Of a stretch of 57,608 bases of DNA, positions 15,944-24,325 are shown piece by piece. The DNA is taken from positions 1 to 57,608 of the forward strand of contig CAZBWH010000011.1 in the NCBI GenBank assembly GCA_964495595.1. The letters are read 5' to 3'. This DNA is from CALMFQ01 sp964495595 (GTDB taxonomy: Bacteria > Pseudomonadota > Gammaproteobacteria > Burkholderiales > SCOH01). The notes beneath the pieces are model-generated. The model was not told where the DNA came from, made no database searches, and saw only the letters and a list, made by a program, of their open reading frames with translations. Made by a program: the position numbers and the translations under genes. Position 1 is the stretch's first letter. Every line of letters starts with the position of its first letter.

Positions 15944-17692
15944 TCATGCGCCGTGTGCGGGGCCGGGCCGCTTGGCCGGGGCGGCTGGAGGCAGCAGATC
16001 GGTAATCGAGCCTTCCGCCATTTCCGCCGCCAGCGCCAGCGTTTCCGACAGGGTTGGGTGGGCATGGATCGACAGAGCCAGATCGTGGACGTCGGCATCC
16101 ATTTCCAGTGCCAGCACTGCCTCGGCCAGCAACTCGCCGGCATTGACGCCGACCACGCCGGCACCCAGGATGCGCCGGGTCTGCGGGTCGATCACCAGCT
16201 TGGTCAGACCATCCTCGCGGCCGTTGCCCAGTGCGCGCCCCGAGGCTGCCCACGGAAACCGGGCCGTTTCCACCACGATCCCCCTGGATCGGGCTTCAGT
16301 TTCGGTCAGCCCCATCCAGGCGACTTCCGGGTCGGTGTAGGCAATGCCGGGAATGGTCCGCGCATCGAAATGACGGCGGTGGCCAGCAATCACCTCGGCG
16401 GCCACCTTGCCCTGGTGGGTAGCCTTGTGGGCCAGCATCGGCTGGCCGACGATATCGCCGACGGCAAAGATATGCGGCACATTGGTCCGGCACTGGCTGT
16501 CAACGGCAATGAATCCCCGCTCGTCCACGGCCACACCTGCGGCATCGGCGCCGATCAGCCGACCGTTGGGTTGCCGGCCGACTGCCAGCAGCACCCGGTC
16601 GTACACCTGTGGCTCTGCCGGCGCCTGCGGGCCCTCGAAATGCACCCGCAGCCCATCCGGCCGGCTGCCGACGGCGCTGACCCGGGTGCTGGTCATGATG
16701 GCCTGGTAGCGTTGGCGCAAACGGGCTTCCAGCACCTTGACCAGATCCCGGTCGGCGCCCGGAATCAAGCCGTCGCCCAGCTCTGCCACGCTGACCTTGC
16801 TGCCCAGCGCATCGTAGACGCAAGCCATTTCCAGCCCGATGATGCCGCCGCCGATCACCAACAGCCGTTCCGGGATATCGGCCAGCGCCAGCGCACCGGT
16901 CGAGTCGATCAGCCGGGGGTCGTCGTAGGGGTAGCCGGGCAGGGTGGTGGCACGGCTGCCGGCTGCAATGATTGCGTGCCGAAAGCGCACGGTCTGTTTG
17001 CTGCCATCGGCAGCAGCCACTTGCAGCGAGTACGCTGAATCGAACCGGCCCACGCCCTGCAGCACACTGACCTTGCGCTGGCGGGCCAGCCCGGCCAGGC
17101 CCTTGGTCAGCCGGCCCACGACGCCATCCCGAAAGCCGCGCACACCAGGCAGATCGATCTGCGGCGGGCCGAACACGACGCCGTGGCTGCGCAGCTGCCC
17201 GGCGTCGGTAATCACCCGGGCAATGTGCAGCAGCGCCTTGGACGGGATGCATCCCACATTCAGGCAGACCCCGCCCAGGGTCGGATAGCGTTCGACCAGT
17301 GTCACCGACAGGCCCAGATCAGCCGCCCGGAACGCCGCCGTGTATCCGCCCGGCCCACCCCCCAGCACTAGCAGGTCGGTGTCGAATTCGCCGGCCGGGG
17401 TGGCGGGCCCGGTGGTGGCTGACGCCGGCGGGGCGTCGCCAGCGCCCTCTGGCTGCAACTGCAGTACCCGCGTGCCGCTCGACACCTTGTCGCCCACGGC
17501 CACGTACCATTGCTGCACGACGCCGGCAGCCGGAGCGGGCACTTCCATCGTTGCCTTGTCGGTTTCCAGCGTGAGCAGCGCCGTGTCTTTGGCGATCCGC
17601 TGCCCTGGCTGCACCAGCAGCTCGATCACGTCTACTTCGCTGAAGTTGCCCAGGTCGGGAATCAGGATGTCGATAGGCTGGGATTCAGGCAT
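15944..17692 (-). CDS. lpdA: Dihydrolipoyl dehydrogenase with N-terminal lipoyl domain
   Basis: E3 component that reoxidises dihydrolipoamide using FAD and NAD. The 582 residues start with a lipoyl domain (about 6-82), the lipoylated Lys being in LETDKATMEVP. A Pro/Ala linker follows, then the flavoprotein disulfide reductase: LVLGGGPGGYTAA (FAD), GGVCLNVGCIPSKALL (redox Cys pair), VIGGGIIGLEMA (NAD) and AVGRQPN. The C-terminal HAHPTLSE region carries the catalytic His-Glu pair. Lipoyl-E3 fusions usually sit with aceE/aceF, but here the neighbour is a FabG4-like reductase and no E1 or E2 gene is present, so its partner complex is unknown. Confidence 0.93.
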   Translation of the reverse strand: MPESQPIDILIPDLGNFSEVDVIELLVQPGQRIAKDTALLTLETDKATMEVPAPAAGVVQQWYVAVGDKVSSGTRVLQLQPEGAGDAPPASATTGPATPAGEFDTDLLVLGGGPGGYTAAFRAADLGLSVTLVERYPTLGGVCLNVGCIPSKALLHIARVITDAGQLRSHGVVFGPPQIDLPGVRGFRDGVVGRLTKGLAGLARQRKVSVLQGVGRFDSAYSLQVAAADGSKQTVRFRHAIIAAGSRATTLPGYPYDDPRLIDSTGALALADIPERLLVIGGGIIGLEMACVYDALGSKVSVAELGDGLIPGADRDLVKVLEARLRQRYQAIMTSTRVSAVGSRPDGLRVHFEGPQAPAEPQVYDRVLLAVGRQPNGRLIGADAAGVAVDERGFIAVDSQCRTNVPHIFAVGDIVGQPMLAHKATHQGKVAAEVIAGHRRHFDARTIPGIAYTDPEVAWMGLTETEARSRGIVVETARFPWAASGRALGNGREDGLTKLVIDPQTRRILGAGVVGVNAGELLAEAVLALEMDADVHDLALSIHAHPTLSETLALAAEMAEGSITDLLPPAAPAKRPGPAHGA

Positions 17693-17733
17693 GACGGCCT
17701 TTCAAAGACTGGGGTGAATGAAGCCGGCCAGGA

Positions 17734-18186
17734 TCAGGCGGCCAGTTGCTTGCACTGCCTGGTGCAGTCAGCGCACGCGTCGGCGCAATCCTTGCACTGC
17801 TTGTGTTTCTTTTCGTGCTTGCGGCATTCTTTCTCGCATTCCTCGCACACTGCCAGGGCCATTCTGGCCAGCGCGGCGGTGTGGTTGGATTCCTGCAGCG
17901 CGAGTTTCTGCAGGGCGGTGCATACCGCCAGCAGCTCACTGACCGACTGGCCGCAGGCGGCCATTTCCTTGTCACCCTGGCCGAGCAGCACCAGGCAGTG
18001 CGCCAGACAGGTTTCGCCAGTGCTGATGCAGTGGCCGGCAGAGCTGGCCAGCTTGCCGAACCGCGAATCACCGCCGTGATGGTGGTGCTGGTGTGCCCTG
18101 ACCGGTGGCGATGTCGCCTGGGCAGTGCCGGCCAGGCCGGCCAGCGCAGTCAGGGTAGCGGTTTGCAACAGTGTGCGACGATCCAT
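17734..18186 (-). CDS. Csp1-like four-helix-bundle copper-storage protein, Tat-exported
   Basis: 150 residues from ATG 18186. The N-terminus MDRRTLLQTATLTALAGLAG is a twin-arginine signal, ending near AQA. The mature part starts with a His-rich stretch (AHQHHHHGG) and then has 13 cysteines, many in helix-spaced C-x2/x3-C pairs (GHCISTGETCLAHC, CEECEKEC, CKDCADACADCTRQC). Csp1 of methanotrophs is likewise Tat-exported, four-helical and rich in cysteines that hold many Cu(I) ions inside the bundle. The expected role is binding copper in the periplasm. A longer frame upstream to 18270 lacks family support. No copper exporter or metallochaperone is adjacent. Confidence 0.85.
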   Translation of the reverse strand: MDRRTLLQTATLTALAGLAGTAQATSPPVRAHQHHHHGGDSRFGKLASSAGHCISTGETCLAHCLVLLGQGDKEMAACGQSVSELLAVCTALQKLALQESNHTAALARMALAVCEECEKECRKHEKKHKQCKDCADACADCTRQCKQLAA

Positions 18187-18415
18187 CTTCACGATACTCC
18201 ACAGAGATTGAAACAGGGGAAAACCGCAGCGGCAGCCAGGTTTTTCCGGATGACTGGCAGCCCGCTGCACCGGGCATTGCGGGGCCGAGCAACGGCCTGA
18301 TTCATCTTGGCTGCTGCCGGCGCAGTCGGCAAGGAAAGCGCTGATTTATCCGGCAGACAGTCGAGCTTTCGAGCACCGCCCGCGCAGCCAATCAATCAGC
18401 GCTTCGCAAGGCGGA

Positions 18416-18820
18416 TCAGCGCAACTGAACCAGTTCGCCCTGGCGGGTAAAGGTCAGGAACCGCTCGATATGTCCCTGGCGGATCATTTCGACCATCTGG
18501 TTCAGCGGCTGGTCGGCATCCTGGCTGCTCGGCGCCTGGCCACCCTTGCCGGCAATGCCGGAGGCAAACACGATATCCCAGTGTTTACCCATCTGCTGCG
18601 ATTCAGCCAGCAGCGCCTCAAAGCCAGGCAATTCGGCCGGCAGGCGGTCGACACACATCACGGGCGCCAGCGCACCGCCCTGGCCGGCTTCAAAGCGCAT
18701 CTGCTGTCCCTTGCTGGGGTTGTCTGGCAATTCGGCCGCGGCAAACACAAACAACAGGCGTTGTGGCTGTGGCTGCTGGGTGGCGGCGGTCAGGAAATCG
18801 GCAAAACAGGTGATGTTCAC
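18416..18820 (-). CDS. Conserved hypothetical protein (134 aa)
   Basis: I prefer GTG 18820, with GGAG six bases upstream, giving a product that begins with NITCFADFLTAA; an ATG at 18844 would add eight residues. The sequence has RLLFVFAAAELPDN (about 22-35), GGALAPVMCVDRLP, WDIVFASGIAGKGG and a C-terminal LTFTRQGELVQLR, reading as an alternating alpha/beta fold with a few conserved polar loops. I recall close relatives being labelled ribonucleotide reductase subunit alpha; nothing in this 134-residue sequence supports that enzyme. Function unknown. Confidence 0.7.
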   Translation of the reverse strand: MNITCFADFLTAATQQPQPQRLLFVFAAAELPDNPSKGQQMRFEAGQGGALAPVMCVDRLPAELPGFEALLAESQQMGKHWDIVFASGIAGKGGQAPSSQDADQPLNQMVEMIRQGHIERFLTFTRQGELVQLR

Positions 18821-18891
18821 GGCAGCTCCGGTCAGATCAGGCATTAAGGGCCACCGAATTTACCTGAATCCTGATTGCACGCAAGCGGCGG

Positions 18892-20361
18892 CTAGCCGCT
18901 TTGCACCTGATTGCGCCCCTGCTGTTTCGCTTGATACAGCGCCATGTCGGCGCGCTGCAGGATCTGGCTGAATTCGGTGTCGTGCGCGCCGGCGACACTG
19001 ACGCCGATGCTGACCGTGACCCGGAACGGCCCGCTGGCGGTCGGGATGTCGATGCCGGCGGTGAGCAGGCGCAGGCGCTCGGCCAGCATGCGGGCATCGT
19101 CCAGCCCGGTCTGCGGTAGCAGGATGGCGAACTCCTCGCCGCCCAGCCGGCCTACCGAATCGAGCTGGCGCAGCGCGTTGTGCCAGGCGGTTGAGAGCTG
19201 CCGCAGCACCGTGTCGCCGACGGCGTGGCCGTAGGTGTCGTTCACCCGCTTGAAATGATCGATATCCAGCATCAGCACCGTCAGTGGCGTGTGGTAGCGC
19301 TGGGCGCGCAGGAATTCGCGTTCGGCCTGCTGATCGAACGCCCGGCGGTTCATCCGGCCAGTGAGCGGGTCGGTGGTGGCCAACTGGGCCAGTTGCCAGG
19401 TGGCTTGCTGCATGCGGTTCATCGCCAGCAGCAGCGCGAGGTACAGCCCGGTCAGCAGCAGCGAAAACACCGCGCCGAGCACGAACACCATCTGCTTTTG
19501 CTGTTGCCAGGCTTGCAGCGAATCGTGCTCGGCCGCGCCTGCCAGCACGATCAGCGGCTGGTCGGGCAGATGCTCAAAGGCCATCAGCCGTGGCACATGG
19601 TCGGTGGACGGGCTGTCGGTGCGGTAGAAACCGCTGCGGGTGCGGGAGAGAATTTGGCTGAAGTTAGGGTTGCTGCGAACCGATTTGCCGATGTAATCGC
19701 GAACGTAGGGCAACCGGGTCAGCAGGGTGCCATCCTGGTGCAACAAGGCAATGTTGCCATTGGGCTGCACCCGCAACGGCTCCAGCAGCTTCAGCAGCGC
19801 ATCGAGGTCGATCAGCGCCACAGCGGCCATCCAGCGGCTGCCCGGCTGGTGGATCGGCCAGGACAGCGGCAGCACCGGCTGGCCAGCAAGCCGGGTAGCA
19901 TCGACCGGGGCAATCAGCAGTTGCCGGATGGCCTGCTGCCGCTGGGCGGCCAGCAGCGGGTGTTGTGTCAGGTCGATCGTCTCGCCGGGGTGGCCAGAGC
20001 GTAGCTGCCCCTTGCGATCCACCAGTCGCAGCCGAAAGTCGATGCCGTTGATCGATGGCAGTTCCCGCAATTGGCGGGCAAACTCGCGGTCGACCAGCGG
20101 ATTGGCGCCGGGCTGCTGGCTGATGCGCTGTTCGATTAACTGCAGCCGGCTGCTGGCAGCGGCCAGCAGCGCGCCGGTACGTTCGCGCACAATGCCGGCC
20201 AGCGCCTGCAGCCGCTCGCGGTGGGCATGCACGACGTGCTGCTGTTCGAAATCGGCCCACCACAGCAGCGATGCCCACTGAATCAGCAGCGTGAGCGCCA
20301 TCCCGCCGGAAAGCAGCCAGCGATAACGGCGGGGTGAGGCTTGGGTAACGGTGGCGGGCAT
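18892..20361 (-). CDS. Membrane diguanylate cyclase with periplasmic sensor domain
   Basis: 489 residues from ATG 20361. A first membrane helix (about 15-35, LLSGGMALTLLIQWASLLWW) is followed by a ~250-residue periplasmic region of Cache/PDC type (INGIDFRLRLVDRKGQLRSGHPG), then a second helix (about 295-320, VFVLGAVFSLLLTGLYLALLL), then a GGDEF domain. The active site is GRLGGEEFAILL, so it should make c-di-GMP, and RQLD four residues before it is an intact inhibitory RxxD site. The ligand of the sensor domain is unknown. It is transcribed divergently from the hemerythrin operon, with 163 bases between the starts. Confidence 0.92.
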   Translation of the reverse strand: MPATVTQASPRRYRWLLSGGMALTLLIQWASLLWWADFEQQHVVHAHRERLQALAGIVRERTGALLAAASSRLQLIEQRISQQPGANPLVDREFARQLRELPSINGIDFRLRLVDRKGQLRSGHPGETIDLTQHPLLAAQRQQAIRQLLIAPVDATRLAGQPVLPLSWPIHQPGSRWMAAVALIDLDALLKLLEPLRVQPNGNIALLHQDGTLLTRLPYVRDYIGKSVRSNPNFSQILSRTRSGFYRTDSPSTDHVPRLMAFEHLPDQPLIVLAGAAEHDSLQAWQQQKQMVFVLGAVFSLLLTGLYLALLLAMNRMQQATWQLAQLATTDPLTGRMNRRAFDQQAEREFLRAQRYHTPLTVLMLDIDHFKRVNDTYGHAVGDTVLRQLSTAWHNALRQLDSVGRLGGEEFAILLPQTGLDDARMLAERLRLLTAGIDIPTASGPFRVTVSIGVSVAGAHDTEFSQILQRADMALYQAKQQGRNQVQSG

Positions 20362-20524
20362 GCGGCTTTTTGGCGGGGCTTGGCTTTTTAGCGTAGTGTT
20401 GCGCGGCCGGATTTGCCAGCCAGTAAATGCCGAAAGGAGATCAGGAATTGCCTGATGCGCCCGCCGGGGCAAGGGGCTAGGCTAAAACAATGGCAAATAG
20501 TGGATCAAGGCAGCGGAGGCGGCA

Positions 20525-21010
20525 ATGGGCGGGTTTCAGTGGTCGGATGAATATGTCATCGGGGTGCCGGAGATCGATGCACAGCATCGGCAGTTGATGG
20601 AGATGGTGAACCGGCTGGGCGAGCTGGTGGAGCAGGGGGCGGAGCAGGCGGCGTTTGATGGCATCGTGCACGGCATCTTCAATTATGCGGCGACCCATTT
20701 TGTAGCTGAAGACCGCGTGTGGGCCCGCCTGGGGGTGGATGAATCGCAGTTGCAGGCGCACACGACGATGCATGACAATTACATGCGCCAGATGCAGCGC
20801 CTGCAGCAGCAGTTTGCCAACGTGCAGCGCGATGCAGCGATCGTGCACAGCTTTCTGGAAGGCTGGCTGGTGTACCACATTCTGGGTGAAGACCGGCACA
20901 TGGCGCGGGTGGCCGGGTTGGTTGCCGAACCGCCGCCGGCAGCGGCCGGGCAGGGGAGCGGCTTGCGGCTCGTGCTGCCACGCACCCAGGAAGGCGCCCG
21001 GCATGGATGA
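20525..21010 (+). CDS. Bacteriohemerythrin
   Basis: 161-residue di-iron oxygen-binding protein. All seven expected ligands are in place: His21 (DAQH), His58 and Glu62 (ATHFVAE), His79 and His83 (AHTTMH), His118 and Asp123 (YHILGED). A ~30-residue Pro/Ala/Gly-rich tail (about 132-161) extends past the fold. The last codons overlap the start of the histidine kinase gene by 8 bases, so the two are translationally coupled. Single-domain hemerythrins bind O2 reversibly; here a role as oxygen or redox sensor feeding the kinase is a reasonable inference. Confidence 0.93.
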   Translation: MGGFQWSDEYVIGVPEIDAQHRQLMEMVNRLGELVEQGAEQAAFDGIVHGIFNYAATHFVAEDRVWARLGVDESQLQAHTTMHDNYMRQMQRLQQQFANVQRDAAIVHSFLEGWLVYHILGEDRHMARVAGLVAEPPPAAAGQGSGLRLVLPRTQEGARHG

Positions 21011-22076
21011 CTGGCAGCTCGATCTGGACATGCTGCAGCGCATTATCGACGCGCTGCCGGTCGGGGTGTGGATTGCCGACACCCAGGGGCGCCTGAAGAT
21101 GAACAATCCTGCCGGGCGCAGTATCTGGCAGGGCGAGCGCTGGGTGGGCATTGACCAGTACACCGAATATCCGGGCTGGTGGTCGCACAATGGCGAGCCG
21201 GTAAAGCCGGAAGACTGGGGGCTGGCGCGGGCGGTGATGTACGGCGAAAGCTCGCGTGACGAGATGGTCGACATTCGCTGCTTTGACGGCACCCGCAAGA
21301 CCATTCTCAATTCGGCCACCTTGATCCGCAATGCCGCCGGCCAGCCGCGTTGCGCGGTGGCAACCAACCAGGACATCACCCGGCTGAAGGCCACCCAGGA
21401 TGCGCTGCAGGAAACCCGCCAGCAACTGGCCGCGCTGTCGCAGCAGGTGCTGGCGATTCAGGAACAAGAACGCCAGCGGCTGTCGCGCGAGTTGCACGAT
21501 GAAATCGGCCAGACGCTGACCGCGCTGAAAATCACCCTCGAAGCCTGCCGCCAATCGCGCACCGAGCTGCGCGACGGCGTCCTGCAACATGCGATCGACA
21601 TCACCCACCTGCTGGTGGGCAATGTGCGCGATCTGGCCCGCCGCCTGCGGCCGCCGCAGCTGGACGAGCTGGGCCTGCTGCCGGCGCTGCGCACCCATCT
21701 GGACGATCTGGCGCAGATCAGCCCGCTGGTGTTCAGCCTGCAGGGCAACTGCACCGGGCAGCGAATGCCCGCCGAGCTGGAGCTGGCCTGTTTTCGCATC
21801 GTGCAGGAATCGGTGAACAACGTCATCCGCCACGCCAGCGCCAGCCAGGTAACGGTCAGCCTGCAGTGTCAGGCCGGCTGGCTCGATCTGGCGATCCGAG
21901 ACGACGGCTGCGGTTTTGACCAGCAAGCGCTGAAAACCCGCCGTCCCGATTATTTTCCGCTGGGCCTGCTGGGAATGCGCGAGCGCGCCGCCAGCCTGAA
22001 CGGCAGCCTCTCCATTGACAGCACCCCCGGTGCCGGTGCTACCGTTCGCGCCCGTTTTCCGCTGGAGCCCGCATGA
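21003..22076 (+). CDS. PAS-domain NarL-type sensor histidine kinase, soluble
   Basis: 357 residues with no membrane segment. An N-terminal PAS domain (about 8-125, IDALPVGVWIADTQGRLKMNNPAG) leads through a short coiled coil (130-155) into a HisKA_3 dimerisation domain with phospho-acceptor His165 in SRELHDEIGQTLTALK. The HATPase_c domain has VQESVNNVIRHA (N box), DDGCGF (G1) and GLLGMRERA (G2). It autophosphorylates and should pass phosphate to the regulator whose gene overlaps its end by 4 bases. Being cytoplasmic, it can respond to an internal signal such as hemerythrin oxygenation or a PAS ligand. No heme-binding PAS motif was identified. Confidence 0.93.
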   Translation: MDDWQLDLDMLQRIIDALPVGVWIADTQGRLKMNNPAGRSIWQGERWVGIDQYTEYPGWWSHNGEPVKPEDWGLARAVMYGESSRDEMVDIRCFDGTRKTILNSATLIRNAAGQPRCAVATNQDITRLKATQDALQETRQQLAALSQQVLAIQEQERQRLSRELHDEIGQTLTALKITLEACRQSRTELRDGVLQHAIDITHLLVGNVRDLARRLRPPQLDELGLLPALRTHLDDLAQISPLVFSLQGNCTGQRMPAELELACFRIVQESVNNVIRHASASQVTVSLQCQAGWLDLAIRDDGCGFDQQALKTRRPDYFPLGLLGMRERAASLNGSLSIDSTPGAGATVRARFPLEPA

Positions 22077-22759
22077 ATCCCGTCCAGGCCAACCCGATCC
22101 GCGTCATTCTGGTGGACGACCACAAGCTGGTGCGGGCCGGGCTGCGGATGCTGGTCGACGGCATGGCCGGCATGACCATTGTCGGCGAGGCCGGCAACGG
22201 CGCCGAGGCGCTGGCACTGTGCGCCACGCTAATGCCGGATGTGGTGTTGCTGGACATCGCCATGCCGGTGCTCAACGGCCTGGATGCGCTACAGCAGATC
22301 CAGCCGCAATATCCGGCGGTGCGCGTCATCATCCTGTCGATGCTGGCCAGCGAAGAGCACGTGATCCGGGCCCTCAGTCAAGGCGCCACCGGCTATTTGC
22401 TGAAAGATTCGGCGCCAGCCGAGCTGGAGCTGGCCATCCGCTGCGTGCTGAACGGCGAAACCTGGCTGTCGCCCCCAATTTCCCGCCAAGTGGTTGACGG
22501 CTATCTGGCGCGGGTCGGCCTGGCCACCAGCCCCGAAGCCGGCCCGCAACCCGGCCCCGACCCGCTGTCAGAGCGGCAACGGGAAGTGCTGCGCCTGCTG
22601 GCACTGGGCCGCAGCACCAAGGAAATCGCCTTCGAGCTGGATATTTCTACTAAAACCATCGAAACCCACCGTGCCCAGATCATGAAAAAACTCGGGCTGC
22701 AGGACATCGCCAGCCTTACCCGCTACGCCATCCGGCGCGGCATCATTCCTCTCGATTAG
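22073..22759 (+). CDS. NarL/FixJ-family response regulator
   Basis: 228 residues: receiver domain (about 8-125) with the acidic pair VDDHKL (15-16), phospho-acceptor Asp61 (VVLLDIAMP) and Lys in YLLKDSAP. A linker with PEAGPQPGPDP follows, then a LuxR-type HTH (about 163-220, LSERQREVLRLLALGRSTKEIA...ISTKTIETHRAQIMKKL). It is the cognate partner of the preceding kinase by overlap. Target promoters are unknown; the divergent diguanylate cyclase gene and the unknown gene downstream are obvious candidates. Confidence 0.94.
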   Translation: MNPVQANPIRVILVDDHKLVRAGLRMLVDGMAGMTIVGEAGNGAEALALCATLMPDVVLLDIAMPVLNGLDALQQIQPQYPAVRVIILSMLASEEHVIRALSQGATGYLLKDSAPAELELAIRCVLNGETWLSPPISRQVVDGYLARVGLATSPEAGPQPGPDPLSERQREVLRLLALGRSTKEIAFELDISTKTIETHRAQIMKKLGLQDIASLTRYAIRRGIIPLD

Positions 22760-23074
22760 GCTCTGTTGGCCAATACCAGCGCGGCATCCAGCCCATCCCC
22801 CTTGATGGGAGAGGGGGAAAGGCGGTGGGGCTTGTCGATCAATCGGCCTGCAAGCCAATACCAGAGCGGCGTCCAGGCCGGCCTGCAGGCCAATGCCAGA
22901 GCGGCGCGCAGGCTGCCCTGGCTGGCTCCGCTACAGGGATTTCCTGATGCCTGCGTCGCCAGCACTCGGAAATTCTCTGATAGAACCCAGCCGGCGCGCT
23001 GCCGACAATGAATTAACCGGACGGTAATACTTCAATGCCTCGCCGGTCAGTCAATCTGCTGGAACACATGCAAC
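22760..23074. repeat. Intergenic region with GGCCTGC-type repeats, copy 2
   Basis: No gene seen in these 315 bases. Three related units of about 24-35 bases occur: one beginning GGCCAATACCAGCGCGGC at 22768, then two starting at about 22844 and 22880 that share GGCCTGC(A)(A/G)GCCAAT followed by CCAGAGCGGCG. The block CGATCAATCGGCC before them also occurs in copy 1 at 14.16 kb. A purine-rich run (GGGAGAGGGGGAAAGG) separates the first unit from the other two. The remaining part up to 23074 may hold the promoter of the next gene. Confidence 0.65.
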
Positions 23075-24091
23075 ATGAACACTGAACATCCCCCTCCGCT
23101 GGCCAGCCTGCTGGCCGAGCACGCCGATCGTGCCGGTGAATACGTCGCCGACCGCATCGGCCTGGCTCGCGGCGAATATGTCAACCCGTTTGGCGATACG
23201 GGTTACGGCGCCTGCCGCAACGACATCGCTGCGCTGGTCGCATCGCTGTCGCTGGCGGTCGAGCTGAACCACAGTGGCCCGTTTGCCGCCTGTGTGCTGC
23301 GCCGGATGGCCAGCGTCAAGGCTCGCGGCCTGTCGCGTGATCCATTGCTCGACAGCCTGTCGTGGCTGATGCTGTATTTCGATCACCAGTTTCCACCGCT
23401 GCAGCGTGGGCTGACCATGCGCTTTCTTGATCTGAGCTGCAAAGCGCTGTACGGCACGGCTCATGATCTGGCAAGAAGCCAGGCTGCCTGCCACCGCCCC
23501 GAAGCCAGCAGCTACGCCCTGCTGGTGGGCGACGCGCCGGCTGTGCAGCGGCGGCTGCAGCAACTGGCACCCGCCGACATGGGGCCTGCCGGCCTGTCAG
23601 ACGGGATACTGCCCGCGCTGCATCTGGTCGGCCCCTTGTGGCAACACAGCTCGCCACACCCCGCGCCGCAGCTGATTGCCGTGCTGGTGCAGGACGAGCT
23701 GATCGTTGAAAACGGCCAGAGTGCCCGCCGGGTGCTGTTCGCCTGCCTGGAAGGCGCCTGTCGGGAGATCGACCTGAGCGCCGCCGCCCGGCCCTTCGAA
23801 CAGGCCGGCTGGCTGACACACCCGTCCAGCGGCTATCTACCGATCGACCTGCTGCTGCAGCGCATAGCCCCCACCAGTCAGTACAAGCCGTCACTGACCG
23901 CGCTGGCAGCCGCCTGGCGGCAATCGCTGCGCTACTACGCCGCGACCGGCAACGATCCAGCGCCTCCCGTTTCTGCCCTGAGCAGCCGCGCCACGACCGT
24001 CGCCCGGTTGATCGACCTGTGGCGCCAGCTCAATCTGGATTACTGGACCAGCGCGCCGCAGCCAGCCGGTGTGGCAACCTGCCTGCACTGA
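23075..24091 (+). CDS. Hypothetical protein (338 aa) downstream of the hemerythrin operon
   Basis: No recognised family. The product is soluble by composition, with no signal peptide or membrane helix. It is mostly alpha-helical in the first third (LLAEHADRAGEYVADRIGLARGEYVNPFGDTGYGACRNDI), with a possible alpha/beta middle (SYALLVGDAPAVQRRL..., then LIAVLVQDELIVENGQSARRVLFACLEG) and a helical end. Relatedness to STAND or PAS proteins could not be shown. It starts 315 bases after the response regulator, separated by the repeat region, so it probably has its own promoter. Confidence 0.6.
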   Translation: MNTEHPPPLASLLAEHADRAGEYVADRIGLARGEYVNPFGDTGYGACRNDIAALVASLSLAVELNHSGPFAACVLRRMASVKARGLSRDPLLDSLSWLMLYFDHQFPPLQRGLTMRFLDLSCKALYGTAHDLARSQAACHRPEASSYALLVGDAPAVQRRLQQLAPADMGPAGLSDGILPALHLVGPLWQHSSPHPAPQLIAVLVQDELIVENGQSARRVLFACLEGACREIDLSAAARPFEQAGWLTHPSSGYLPIDLLLQRIAPTSQYKPSLTALAAAWRQSLRYYAATGNDPAPPVSALSSRATTVARLIDLWRQLNLDYWTSAPQPAGVATCLH

Positions 24092-24325
24092 CGCATGGAA
24101 GGCATCCTTCATCATGCCCCAAGCCGATCTCACCGCCCCCCCAACCATCGCCGCAGGCGGCGCAAGCCAGTCAGCGCCGATTAAGCGCAGGCAACAGGAT
24201 ATTCTCCGACAGGCGGCGTTTGCCGCCCGCTTGCCCTGCGCAAGATGGCACGGCGGGCGCTGCTTGTTCAGCGCACCCATACCGGCAGCAGTCTGCAAAT
24301 CAACAGCCCATCGCCGGATTCAGGG

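Noticed and set aside
15941..17038. 365-residue plus-strand frame opposite lpdA
   Set aside because: The minus-strand dihydrolipoyl dehydrogenase motifs are intact; this frame has none.
18416..18820. Naming the 134-residue protein a ribonucleotide reductase subunit
   Set aside because: The label may be used for relatives, but none of the reductase motifs is present and the size is far too small.
24212..24227. GGCGGC-GTTT-GCCGCC hairpin near the leuA end as a terminator
   Set aside because: Six-base stem with no T run on either strand; treated as a chance GC palindrome.
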